Positions 21,677-33,588 of a stretch of 64,000 bases of DNA are shown piece after piece. Below the pieces are notes generated by a model. That model had not been told where the DNA came from. It ran no database searches and was given only the letters and a program-made list of their open reading frames with translations. The position numbers were made by a program, and so were the translations under genes. The stretch comes from Podochytrium sp. JEL0797 (taxonomy: Eukaryota > Chytridiomycota > Chytridiomycetes > Chytridiales > Chytriomycetaceae). Within the stretch, counting starts at the first letter, position 1. The number at the start of each line of letters is the position of its first letter. The stretch is taken from the NCBI GenBank assembly GCA_027596195.1, contig JADGJG010000010.1:1-64000 (forward strand). Direction: 5' to 3'.

Positions 21677-23654
21677 ATGACAGATTCAAACTCCACTACA
21701 TCATCATCATTCGACGAGCTCACCAAGATTGACGTACCGTTCGCCGTTGCTCAAACTCTTGAAGCCAAATCCGAAGTGGCCCCGGAACTCACCGCACCGG
21801 TTGTCAACGACGGAACGTTTGTCCGAGTCCCGCTCACAAAAACCCAATTCGTTCTCGTTTATCTCGGCCTACTCTTGGCTATATTTTTGGCCAGTTTGGA
21901 CCAGACGATTGTTTCCACCGCTTTAGGTTCAATCGTCCAAGAATTTGGAAATCAAGAATTGATTCCATGGATCGGTGAGCCCGCGTGTTTCCGTATTTAT
22001 TTAGATTTCAGGACTGACTTTTTTACCGTTGTAGGAACCGCATATCTGCTCACGGCTGCCCCGCTTGGAACCCTTTATGGCAAGTTTGCGGATATTTTCG
22101 GCCGGAAGTGGGTAAGCGGCAATTCTCCTGAAAATATGATTTATGGGTTTCGGACATTCGGACTTACATGAAAATTAGGTGTTTGTGTTCGCCATCGTTG
22201 TTTTTGAACTCGGAAGTCTGCTCTGCGCGATTTCCACCAGCATGCCGTTTTTGATTATCGCTCGAGCTGTGGCCGGTATCGGAGGCGGTGGAATTTTTTC
22301 CCTTGTTATGATTATCGTGAGCGATATCGTGAGCATCCGCGACCGAGGGTACGTGTTTGTTTGTTGCGTTTCCCCTTTGCCTCAAGAGATCAGTAGCTGA
22401 CTTGCTTTCAACAGAAAATACCAAGGACTCATTGGTGCCGTTTTCGGACTCTCATCAGTGATTGCTCCACTTCTTGGCGGCGCCTTCTCGGAATATGCTA
22501 CCTGGCGATGGTGCTTCTACATCAACCTTCCTCTCGGTGCCTTCACGCTCTTCATTGTCATCTACTTCCTCAACTTCCCTTCGGAGGAAGGTTCCATGAA
22601 GGACAAACTCGCCCGCATCGATTACATGGGCGCAATCACCCTCTTTGCCGCTATCGTCTGCCTCATCACCCCTCTCCAACTCGGCGGCTCCCTCTGGGCC
22701 TGGAACGCGCCCTCCACCATCGTCATGTTCGTCCTCTGCCCGCTCTTCTTTGCCCTGTTTGCCTACATTGAACTGCGCGTGGCCAAGGAACCCATCGTCC
22801 CCGCAAGGCTGTTTGTGAACCGATCAGTTCCCGCGATTCTTGGCATCACGTTGAGTCTCGGCGCGTGTTTCATGTCGGGGATTTACTACATCTCTATGTT
22901 TTTCCAAGTCGTTTACGGATCCACAACCACCCAAGCCGGCATCAAAATCATTCCTATCGTGTTTGGCGTGGTCCTTATGTCCATTGTGAGTGGCCGCTGG
23001 GTCTCCAAGTACGGCACGTACAAGCTCTTCTTTTTCATCGGACCCGCTGTCATGATTGCTGGAATCGTGTTGGTGTCGCGGTTAACTGGGAGCTCGAGCC
23101 TCGCGGAGCAGTACGGATTTTTGGCCGTGTTTGGGTTGGGACTGGGTTGTCTCGTGCAGATCCGCATGATTTCGTTGCAAGCTTCGGTCCCAAGGGAACT
23201 GATCGCCATCGCCACCGGTGTCGGGCAGACTTGCAACTCTCTCGGGAGTGCGATTGGGATCGCTGTGATGGGAACCATTTTCAACAACTTGGCGGTGGAG
23301 AATATGGCACGGGATTCGGCGTTGCAATTGTTTGTGCAGGAATTCAACTCGCATGGGATTCCGGCTTCGACGACCGAGGTTTTGCCGCTGTTGGAGATGT
23401 TGAAAGGTGCACACATGTTTGCGCCCACTGGCAATGCGACGGCGATGGCCATCTTTGACTCGACGCTCGCGACGGCTCAGAATGAACTTGTGACGGGGTT
23501 CAACGACGCGTTCCGGACATCATATCTGTGTTTGCTGCCATACCCCGTGTTGATTGTGCTGTTTGCGCTATTTGTCAAACAGTTTGTGTTGGGAAAAACG
23601 GGAGTCCAAAAGACGACAGTGGAAAAAGAGGAGGAAGTGGCTCAAAACGTGTAG
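21677..23654 (+). CDS. DHA2-family MFS drug:H+ antiporter, paralogue 2
   Basis: Four exons (21677-21974, 22035-22111, 22179-22348, 22415-23654) give 594 aa. Motifs are as in paralogue 1: [46 protein letters not shown]. Two introns present in paralogues 1 and 3 (after GIGG or IIGR, and within the KFG-TYK segment) are absent here; the flanking coding sequence is perfectly joined, so they were lost. The function is inferred as polyspecific export; the substrate is unknown. The stop codon is only 49 bases from the stop of the convergent GATA-finger gene. Confidence 0.9.
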
Positions 23655-23703
23655 AAATTTGCAAATAAAAGCATTCATTATTCAATCAGATACGATATCG
23701 ACC

Positions 23704-26304
23704 TCATTTATTCTTGTTCCACTTGACACCACAAGCATTGCACAAGGTCGCCTGTCCCAACGGACCCCTTCTCCACATTGGCTAAAAAAAAGAGGTTTTA
23801 GAACAAAACAGCGTGGTCGCGTCGCACTACAAAAACAAAAACACTCAACTGTCGAACTCGTTCCACAATTCACACACTTCTTCTCCCTCTGCTGATTCGC
23901 CGCTGCCCATCCCTCCGGATCACTCACATCCACCCCTTGCGCCGTTGCCGCAGAGGAACTCCCCGACTTTGAATACGACCCTCCACCGCGTTCTTTGCGT
24001 TCGCGTTTGGCAGCGGCGGGTTTGAGTGGTGTTGAAGGGGCCGAGGGGAGGACTTCGCCTTCTTCGAGTGACGCGGTTTCGAGGGCGTTTCCTGCCTCGT
24101 CGTCGTCGTTGGTGGTGACCGCGGCGGCGGGGGTAGATTTGGATGGCATGGGCTGTGCGTTGTCAGGTTTCGGGACGGAAGCAGGATCAACTGCGGGTGT
24201 TGGAGAAGCGAGGGGCTGGAGGGAGGTGGGGGTTCGTTTGGTAGGGGAGACGACGGGGATAGTAGCGGTGGTGGCTTTCTTTTCAGGGGAAGCTGGTCGG
24301 CGTGCTTTGACGACTTCTGGGGTGCATATCTCAGCGGCTGGGGGAGGGGGTTGAGCGGGAGAGGGTTCGGGGTTGGTGACTGGAGCGGCAATAATGGGGT
24401 CGGCTGTGGTTGAAGGCGATGGTTCAGTAACGGCGGGGGCAGGTTTGTCCTCTTGGTGAGGAACTGGAGCGGGCACTGGCTCAGAGGCAACAATAACGGG
24501 AGCCGATGGAGCGGGATCGGCATTCTCCGCCGAATTCGCTTCCGCGGCAATTTGTGACTGATAAGCAGGGGCAATTTGGGACTGAGCAGAGGGTTCAACG
24601 CCTTCCATCTCGGTTGCATCCCCCAGCGTCACTTTCTCCTCCTTCGCCGCAGCTTCGTCGTCAATTAGCGACTGCGTCTCCACTTTGACTTCCTCGACAA
24701 TCAATGGCTGCGTATCCACTTTGGCTTCCTCCCTCAACGGCTGCACATCCACCTTGGCTTCATCCTTTATCAACGGCTGCGTATCCGCCTTGGCCTCCTC
24801 TCTGGAATCAGCCACAACAGGAGTCGCGGTATCAACTGGAATGAGAGCAGAAGTAGCACTTTCCGATACAGAAAAACCAACATCAGCATCCGCCACGGCA
24901 GAACCAGCCGTCGCAACAGTGGCATCCACCACAGTCGTCTCCACAACATCCTCCATTGGAGTTGGACCCGATTTCAACATACTAGAATCATCTGCGGGTT
25001 CTGTTGTCGGTGTTGACGAGACTGGCGCAACGGCAGGGGCGGGTGGTTCGACCTGGCCCGCCTCCGTCGTGGATTCGGGAACTGCAACGGCATCCATCTT
25101 GTCAATCGAAACGGCAGCAGATTCAGGAGCAACAGAAGGCGGTGCATTCACAGACGCGACAGCAGTCGCCACAACATCCTCGATAGCCGCACCACCGCTC
25201 GGCTCCGAATCGGTCGAATCCTTCGCCCTTTTCGAAACATGGTCTCCGTCGTTTGAGGAATCTGTCATCTTGCCCGATACGTCCTCGCCCGCAACGGGAG
25301 CAGCTGTATCATGCGCAGGAGCAGGAGTGCATGATCTCGAAATGGACGATGAACGCGCGCGTTTTTTGCCGACATGGAACGAATGTTGGGAGATTGTGGT
25401 GGATGCCGAAAGAGGGTCCGTGTTCATGGTGAATGCGACCATGGAGGGACTCGTGTCGAGCAACGGGAGTGGAAGTGCGGGGGACTCGAGAGGCGGGAGT
25501 GACGGAGCGGAAGGATCGAGAGTGGGAGGGGTGGATGGAATGGGGATGCTAGTGGTCGCGAGGGCGGAGGAAGGCGCAGGTGTGGAGGTGTGGTGGGCTA
25601 AAGCGAAGGGGGTCGGAGAGCGTCCGAGGGTAAGGGAATTTGAGGACAGTTGCGGGTCGAGAGATTGCTGTTGGAGCATTTGGTTCTGATGCAACTTCTT
25701 TGCTTGCAACAGATGCAGCACAGATGGTCTGCGGCTGAGAAGATTTTCATGTGGATTCGCGACGGGACGCAGCGGCCAGGGCGGAAGGACTTTGAGACAG
25801 GGCAGCGAATCGTTGTTGAGGGTGATGGTCGAATGGTTGCGCTGGGTCTTTTCTTTGGCGAGGAGCGATGCGATGAGGTTCGAATTGGCTGCACTTTGAT
25901 TCCAAGGTTGGTCTGGCTGAGAACTCGCTTCTCTGCAGGTTGACAAGGCCGCGCGGATGAACGCTGCTTCCGAAACGCCCACGTGAGTCAGCGTCGCCCG
26001 CACCAAGGACCCGTCCACAGTCGCAACAAACACCGCCTCGCTGCTGCTCGAAACCTCGCACATCACATTAGATGCGAATGTGAACCAGCGTCCTGTTCAT
26101 CCATCAGTTCTCCAGTGAATCACAATCGAATCGCTCACCGCCTAGCTGCAAATGAACCTCGCCGTCAGAGTGCGAAATCGCATCCACTTGTCCAATCTTG
26201 TCGCCGTTGATGAACAGTTGTGCCGAGCTGCGCGTGGATCCAGCGGGGGGTGCCGTCGCACTGACACGGGAGTAGAGCATTTTTTGGGGGTTTTCTCGAT
26301 TCAA
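23704..26304 (-). CDS. GATA-type zinc-finger protein with long low-complexity region
   Basis: Exons 26304-26139, 26092-23850 and 23781-23704 give 828 aa (820 from the second Met at 26280). The only recognised domain is a GATA finger at the extreme C terminus. CVNCGTSST is spliced to PMWRRGPLGQATLCNAC, i.e. C-X2-C-X18-C-X2-C, and only nine residues follow (GVKWNKNK end). The intron splits the finger between its two zinc knuckles. Upstream are about 700 residues rich in Ala, Val, Pro, Ser and Glu. They include repeated EAK-D-QPL-type units of about 13 residues near the middle and an RAR basic patch. It is likely a nuclear transcriptional regulator; targets are unknown. The N-terminal 90 residues look globular but are unrecognised. 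Confidence 0.75.
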
Positions 26305-26658
26305 GTTTTCAGCACGGGACTATCGTAAGGTGGGGCTTTTGGACTTGAAGACACTTTATTATCAACCGAACGGACCGCATTATGTCTGGCTTTCCTGACC
26401 TTCTTATGCTCCATTCTGATTTTCCAAAGCGCGTCTCGACCAAACAGCAATTCGATTTTACTGTGCAAGGCTGCTTGGCAGAACGAAGCGGAAGGCAGTT
26501 GCATTGAGGAAAGTCACGCTGCGCAGTCCTTATGAACTTTATTCATGCGAAATTGATGTTGCGAAACAATCAGGTCTTCCTCCGCAACTGCTTCCTGCAG
26601 AAGCATCCCCATTCATCGTTGAGCTGTCTACATTTATTCATCTACTCCCTCTTTCCTT
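26305..26658. other. Intergenic, no gene recognised
   Basis: About 350 bases between the GATA-finger gene start and the stop of the secreted six-Cys gene, both on the minus strand. No supportable coding or RNA feature was seen. Confidence 0.5.
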
Positions 26659-27118
26659 CTACAAATAAAATAGTGTAATCGCGCCCGCGCCCACCGTCAA
26701 CGCAAGACTCCAGGCGGAATTGCTCATGGCACCTGATTTAATCTGACTGCATTGGGTGGTAATCTGTGATACATTTGCGGCCACGGATTGTCCTGCAGCG
26801 CCGCAGTTTGTGGTCAACGAATTCAGCAGCACTAAATTGGCCTGAGTTTGGGATTTAGTTTGACGACCAGGCAGAACAAAACAGCCAACTCACAGCTTGG
26901 CATACGCACTGGGCCACGACACTCGACTGTGCTGAGGAGCTCCCCACACCACAGGTCGTGTACATTTGGCTGATTTGGGACAGTGTGGAGCTGCATGCCG
27001 GCGGGATGGAGGATGCAAGGGCGGTTGGCACGGTGAAGGGAGCTGAAGAGTTGCTCGTTTGTGCGAGGGCAGTGGTGGCGGCGACAATGGCGGCAAGCAC
27101 AAGAGAAGGTGTTTGCAT
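26659..27118 (-). CDS. Secreted, probably GPI-anchored, six-cysteine protein
   Basis: Two exons, 27118-26894 and 26841-26659, give 135 aa. Residues 1-20 (MQTPSLVLAAIVAATTALAQ) form a clear signal peptide. The mature part has six cysteines in the order C, C, C-X-C, C, C (CSSTL..., TTCG, CVC, NCG, QC). The C-terminal 20 residues (SLALTVGAGAITLFYL) are hydrophobic after a small-residue stretch, as in GPI-anchor signals. A related protein with two copies of the same pattern is encoded at 60374-61054. It is likely displayed on the cell surface or wall. The function is unknown; it is not a confident CFEM domain, which normally has eight Cys. Confidence 0.7.
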
Positions 27119-27609
27119 GGGGCGGTGGAGATTGGATCAAATTTTTTAATCAACATTTCCACGCACGATCCATCCTCGATTTGTGTGTCTGGTGCTTTGA
27201 TTCATTCTCTTTTCATAAAAGATTCACCTCTCCACTAAATCTATTCCAGAGCATGCAACCAACTCTCTCAGACAACACGATTCTCTAAGTCTCTGTTGCA
27301 ATCAGATTCCCCTTCACTTTGCACCCACTTCCTCATCCTCCATCTACTCAAACTGATTAACAAGAACTTCCACCGTGTCATCGCTAGGGATGGGCGTTTG
27401 GGCGGGTGAAGCGTCCTTTTGGGGTCAGAAAAACTTTCGTTCTTTCCCCTCCCCTTCCCCTCGTAAAGTATTCTATTTTTCCGCCCCTTCTATTGTCAAT
27501 AAATATCGAAAGAAATATAGTAAATGAGAACTGCGTTCGACGCGGTGGGGAGTGGATCCTTTCTGTTTTCGTCCGAACTTCGCAACTTTTTTCCACGAAC
27601 AACAAAGAA
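27119..27609. other. Intergenic divergent region
   Basis: About 490 bases between two divergent genes: the secreted six-Cys protein (minus) and the HAUS3-like gene (plus). It contains pyrimidine-rich and AT-rich stretches suitable for promoters. No gene was recognised. Confidence 0.5.
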
Positions 27610-29948
27610 ATGGCCGACACGCTCGCTTCTCGTCTCGTTTCGCTCGGGCTTCCTTCTTCGGAGAAGCACGTCACCTCGTTGCTCGAATGGACTTTTGCCG
27701 TCGACGAATCTGCGCTGCGTCCTTTTCTCGACTGGCTTTCGGTCTCTTTCGAAGCGCAGAGCAAACCGCTGCTGCAAAACAACGCTGCTTCGGAAAGACT
27801 TTTCGGCTTTTCCGTTTTGAGCGAAGAAGAAGCCGCCGCCTATGAAGAGCTTGTCAAAAGCAGTCTGAAGGTGAGTTGCGAACATGTTTGCGCTGTGTTG
27901 ACTCCAAAAACACAAAGATCTCTCCTCCCTCAGCACCTCTGCTGAACGAAGACGAATTCGACTTTTACTACGAAGACAACGAAGCTGTCGAGTGAGACAA
28001 CTTCCTTGTTTGAATCGATTCGATGTTGACGTCCAATTCCGCCCAGCGCCGAAATCGCCGACTTGGAACTCGAACTGGCCGAAATGAGGGAATACCTAGC
28101 CGTATTGGAACAAGAAGAATCCATCCTCACGTGAGACCCCCAAAACGCCGAGACTGCATTGAGCTCCCGCTTAAAAAACAATTCAACAGCGATTCGAAAG
28201 CTGAAGTCGAACAACAATCCCTCGATCTCATCGAAACAGAAGAAACCGTGTCTCAAAAGCTCACAAAGCAGTCTGCGATACTCGAAAACACTTCGCTCAA
28301 AATGGACGTGGCCGCACGCGACTTGTTGGCGAGAATCGATCAGATCATTCGGAACGCGTCAACGAGTGAGCATGACGAGGGTATTGAAGGCGTAATTGGT
28401 TCGTGAATGTTTTCTGCCCGTTCATCTGATTGGCTTATTCGTGATTCGTTCCCATTCTCGCAAAAACGCGAAAAGGTCAATCCGAATATTACCTGTTCCA
28501 GTGCATCCAACCCCTCGCGTCCTTCATTCGCGAAGACGAAACTCTGTCAGAGAACATGATTTCATTTTATGAAGAAGAATTCAACCACAACCGAACGCGG
28601 GCTGCCTCAGAAACATTGGAATCGAATTCAACTGCAGAAACGACGCAGGGATTGCGGAAGGAGCTGCAGATGGAGATGGAGCGTTTGACGGAGTTGTGAG
28701 TTTGAAATCCCTCGATTTTTTTACTTGAATTCGTTCTCCTTTCTAAACGAAATGAAATACAGACACGCGTTCACAGAACAACAACGCCTCGACGCCCTCC
28801 TCGCCTGCACCTTTGCCGAGACCAAACTCAAGTACATTCAACAATCCGACATCTCATCATCTGGCGTGTCTCAACAAAAGTATTTTGTCCCCCGCTGCAC
28901 ACCAACCCGACTCGACTGACCCCCCAAAACAAACGAACTCCCTAACAGAACCACCACCAAATCCCACCTCATAGCCTCCCACCACCTCCACTCCCAAATC
29001 ACAGCCACCCAACACCCCCTTCCCTCCCTCCTCTCCACCCTCGCCGCCCAAACCGTCTCGCACGCCATCCTCCAAACCGACGCCACCTCCAAACTCGCCC
29101 GCCACACATCCCTCCTCACGCGTCTCGAATCATTCACGAGAAGACTCCTCGCGCAACAAAGTCGGCACCAGTTTTTGGCGGTTGCGTTTGAGACGGAGTG
29201 GAGTGTTTTGAAGCGCGTTGCGCATGTGTTGGAAAGTGTGCGGGAGGAGGTTGGGGGGAGGTGCGAGGGTTTTGAGGGGAGGAGGGGGTGGTATCGGTTG
29301 GATGAGTTTGCGGTCGAGAAGGTTCCGAGTCGGTTGATTGATGGGCGGGATGAATTTATGCATCGGGTGATGGGGTTGTTGGATGAATCTTTGGAGTCTG
29401 CGGTGGCTGGTACGATTACTAGGACCCGACGATCTTATCAACTCACACGCTTTCCCCTCGCATCAGAGCACCAATCAACAAACGCCGTCGTCTTCTCCTC
29501 CATCGACACGGTCATTGCGAAAGCCAAAACGTTGGTACAGGCTGTGAAAGCAGCGGAATCCGAGCACGCGCAAGCCGAAGCTTCCCGCAACGAGATTATC
29601 AAACAAATGTGAGGAAAATGCACAAATGAAAACACACCCTTATATTTTTTTTCTCTTGGAATAGGGCCCAAGCCAACAACGATCTCGTGATTCTGTTGCA
29701 TAGATATAGTTCCACTGCACAGCCTATTGACGCGCCGAAGGTGATTTTCTCTTCCATTTTCTTTTGCAGTGGGGGCGGTGAGGGGATGTTTTGTTGACAC
29801 GAAAAACGGTACAAAAAAACAGTCGTGGTACGCGATGCAATGCGCGCTTCGAGACACGGCCACGCAACTGCAACCCTTGCTGCGGACGGCGGGAAGAGAC
29901 GTGGACGCGTGCATAAGAATGATGGAATCACTGTTGTCCTCCAGATGA
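27610..29948 (+). CDS. HAUS augmin-like complex subunit 3 homologue
   Basis: Ten exons (27610-27870, 27918-27991, 28047-28130, 28190-28398, 28476-28695, 28763-28879, 28949-29409, 29467-29608, 29665-29740, 29823-29948) give 589 aa; human HAUS3 is about 600. The N terminus (LLEWTFAVDESALRPFLDWL) parallels the HAUS3 head region FDWLFEG-DESFLKWF. LSEEEAAAYEEL and an acidic EDEFDFYYED segment follow, then long coiled-coil stretches (for example EIADLELELAEMREYLAVLE). Augmin recruits gamma-tubulin to existing microtubules for branching nucleation in the spindle. Augmin is missing from yeasts, so its presence fits a flagellated early fungus. The assignment rests on head-region similarity, length and coiled coils. 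Confidence 0.7.
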
Positions 29949-30086
29949 AAATAATATTAATATCCCACCAGGATCAGGACTGGCGTAGAGTGTTTCCATC
30001 GGTGCATCCCGAATGATTTATTTATTCTGTTTTGGCAATCCACGGACAAAAAAATCTGACCCAAATCGCGCCGCTGGACATTCCTC

Positions 30087-32750
30087 ATGATTGTCCCTCC
30101 AGTGCGCAAGGGCGGAAAATCCTTCAAGCCCACTTTCAAGATTCCGACCACTCCCGTCTCTCACCTCCTGGCTGCCTCTGCTGAAGAAGCGCGCGCGGAC
30201 GGATCCTGCAGCAAAAGAAAAGGGTTCTGCTCTTTGACCAACCAGGAACCCGATGCCCTCCCCGCCAACAAGAAACAGCGCCTAGACTTCTCTAAAGAAT
30301 CCGCTATGTCCGCAACGCCCCTCACGCCTGACAACGCCCTGTCAAACACGTTTGACAGTCCGACAAACTTTGCTGTGGGTCTTCCGCCACCCTACGAAAT
30401 CACAGCCAACATCCTCTCGTACCTCCCAGACGAGGATCGCCTACGCTGTCGCTCCGTATGCCACCTGTTCAACTCGGTCGTGAACAAGATGGGAACCCAC
30501 AAAACCCTGTTTACGGCAAACCTGACGAGTAAATATTGCATCAAATTCGTGCCCTCGAATGAGGCTGAGACCAAAATTTATAAGCGATGGAGAAGGTTGG
30601 CCGAAGCCGGCGTCAAGGTTAGCTTTTTGGACGCGTTTTTTCCCGTTTGTTGAAATTCCGTGGTTTTTGAACGCGATCCCACCCCCACTTCCGCCCCCAA
30701 CAGAAAGGCCTAGACTTTGAAAAGCTCAAAGTGGACTTTCCCGGAGACACGCGCGAACTCCACTGGCTCTGCTGCTGGCCCGAAGAAATCCAAAGCGCGG
30801 CCGCCGAAGTGTTTGCTTCCCAAGGAAAAGCCAAGTACTCGGCGACTCACCCCTGCACGGAATTTGCGGGCCCTTTTGACGGATCGGGACATTTCGGCGT
30901 ATCCTCCAAGCTTCGAAAATGCGAACACCACAAACCGTGCGTGATTCCCGCGTCCATCAGCAAAATGACGAAGCTGGAACGGATTAAGATTGTGAAGGCG
31001 GAACTGGTGTCTCCGATTCCGCAGGAGTTGTTTTCGGTGAATGGGAAACTGACGTTCAAATTTTTGAACATGTTGGATTTGAGTCAAAACCTGCTCGACG
31101 GGCCCATCCCTCCCGAGATTGGAAGTAAGAATTGTTTTTTTGATCGATCATTCCCTCTGCCCCCAAAATTCACAAAACGAAACCAATATTCACCCAAAAC
31201 AAACAAAATTAGACTTTAACCTCCTGTCGCACTTGAACCTCTCATGCAACTCGTTCTCGGGCACCCTTCCAGACAGTTTCGAAAACCTACACTGCCTCAC
31301 CTACTTTTCGGTCGCACGCAATCGTCTGTCTGGTGAAATCTCCGAGAAGCTCGTTCACGGAATGAGCCACCTGGTCCACCTGCTTGTCAACGACAATGCC
31401 TTCTCGGGAGAGTTTCCGCTCGAGAAAATGTTCTCGCGGTTGCATGCGTTAATGATTGTGAATCTTTCGAATAACAAGTTTACGGGTGAGTTTTTTTTGA
31501 CGGCCCAGTTTCTCGACACCAAACATTGAAATCTTTGTCTCATTTCCCCAGGTTGTTTCCCCGAAACCGTGGCCAATAAGAAATCAAAAATGTCATTCCT
31601 CGGGATGAGCAATAACCGGTTCTCGGGTCCGCTTCCGCGCGGACTTGGAGGGGTCAAGGGATCCCAAGGCGTCAGAGTCGATCAAGGGTTACTCCAGCTC
31701 AGGGAACTGCGGCTCGAAAATAACCGGTTTGATGGAATGATTCCTGTTTCTATCGGTACGTTTTTTGTTTTAGTTGATTGCGTCAAAATCTTATTGTTTT
31801 TTGCCCCCCCCCCCCCCACCACCCCAGGAAACCTCAAACTCCTCCGAATTTTGATGATCAACAACAACCACTTCACGGGCCCCCTCCCCGCCCCCATCTC
31901 GAACATGCGCGACCTCCAATCCCTCTACGCCCAAAACAACCAGTTCTCCACACTTGAGTTCAAGGTCTCTCGAATGAAAAATCTGCGGAAACTTCATCTC
32001 GCGCATAACGCGTTGGAAGGGGTGGTTGTGGATGCGACGTGGTTTGGGGGGGTTTTGAAGAGATTGGAGGTTGCTGGGAATTGCGGGGTGGATGTTGCGG
32101 CGGGGGTGAAGGTGGGGAAGGGGGTGGGTGTTGTGGTTAAGTGTCAGGGGGGGTGTGTTGCTTGTTTTCAGAGGAAGGCGGGTGAGAGGGGGAGTGGACG
32201 GGTTGGTGATGCGTCGAGGAAAGTGGGCGACGACGCGGTTTTATCGCAAATGCGGGAAAAGGTTGTGAAAAGTGGGGTGTCGGTTGGTGCTGGGATGAGT
32301 AAAGTGGGAGACGTGGGTCTATCGGAACTGCGGGCAAAGGTTGTGAAAAGTGTGCCGTCAGTCGGTGATGCGTCGAGGAAAGTGGGAGACGCGCAAATGC
32401 GGGCAAAGGTTGTGAAAAGTGTGCAGAGTCAGCTTCGCGATGCGCTGGTGTCGAATGACAAATCGGTGGGGTCTTGGAACGGAATGCGACAGGAGAGTCG
32501 CGCGGGTATGGATAGGGTTGCTTGGAGTGCGATGGGGTCTCAAGGCCAGGCTTGGAATGCGGGGATGTATCGAATTGAGGGTGTGGGTGGAGTTTCTTGG
32601 AACGCGACGGGGCCTCAAGGAGAGGCTTGGAATGCGGGCATGTATCAAAGGAACTTTCAGGCGGGTTACAAACGAATGCCTGGGATGAACGAATTGAATC
32701 AAGCGTATGGTCTGTATGGGTACCAGGGTGGATTTACCAACTATTATTAG
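30087..32750 (+). CDS. F-box protein with plant-type leucine-rich repeats
   Basis: Five exons (30087-30617, 30704-31124, 31213-31485, 31552-31755, 31828-32750) give 783 aa. An F-box-like segment lies at about residues 99-140 (PYEITANILSYLPDEDRLRC...VCHLFNSVV), after a basic NKKQR nuclear-type signal. A Cys/Trp-rich linker leads into about eight LRRs of the L--L-LS-N-FSG-IP plant subfamily (for example LNLSCNSFSGTLPDSF, GMSNNRFSGPLP). Introns repeatedly fall after the G of the repeat. The C-terminal 200 residues contain a roughly 32-residue repeat built on KVGD...LRAKVVKS and two WNAGMY repeats. It may act as an SCF substrate adaptor, but plant-type LRRs are usually extracellular, so the F-box call is tentative. 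Confidence 0.65.
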
Positions 32751-33588
32751 CTCGTGCGGGGGATTTGGAAGGGTACTGGGCGCAGATTTCGGGGACGAAG
32801 TCTTGAATTCTATTTGCAAACCAGCTTTTTTTTTCTCTCCTCGTTCTACTTTTTACAATATATTATTTTAGACATTCTCAAATTGAAGAATTCCTAGGAC
32901 CTAAAGGGGAGGAGCAGCTTGCGCGTGCGCGTTCCGCGTGCGTCGATTCGCTCAGATCCCGTCACCAATATGCTCGGGGTTTCAAGGGAGAATTGCGAAG
33001 GGATGGGAGGATGGGAAGTTGTCGTTTTGGGGTGGGCCTATTACTAAATTGAAACTCTATCCTCGTTCTACTATTATAATATATTGATTTACCCATTCGT
33101 CCCAGGGGATTGGGCAAAGTCGTTGGAACTTTGGGTGATCAAACATTGAAAAGGTGGTCTGAAGAGAAATGATCACCTCACCCGCGGGACCCGGACGGAG
33201 CCACCGGAGGGAGATGGCACTGCTCACTAATCGCTAAACTTTGTGTATTTGTGGGGCAAGTCGTACCCCGAACCTCCAGTATTCGTTCCAAGCCCCCGGG
33301 ACTGGGTGCGTGCCGTTTTCGGACGCGTATGTTTTCCATCTATTTGGAGTATTCCAAACTGCGAAACAGCTTTGCAATACTGCAGTGCAGTTTATGTCCC
33401 TTTTTTGTTCTGTGCAACTCGAATCGGGTTTGGGAAGGGCAACAGCGGCTGAGGAGTCTAAATAAAATTTCATCTTGGATCTCCACCACTTGTCCCGTTG
33501 CCACTCTTCAATTCGTCCTAGAAACCCTGGTTTTTCCCCACATTACGTATATATTCCAACGAGAAAGAGTTGGATTAGAACAAGCAGA
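32751..33588. other. Intergenic region, with TATA box of transporter 3
   Basis: About 840 bases without a supportable gene. TATATATT at 33548-33555 sits 34 bases before the transporter 3 ATG. Two similar AT-rich lines (TCTCCTCGTTCTACTTTTTACAATATATTATTT near 32840 and CCTCGTTCTACTATTATAATATATTGATTT near 33061) look like a short local duplication. Confidence 0.5.

Noticed and set aside
24685..25689. 334-codon plus-strand open frame inside the GATA gene
   Set aside because: Antisense of the low-complexity Ala/Val/Ser coding region; composition mirrors it and no motif is present.
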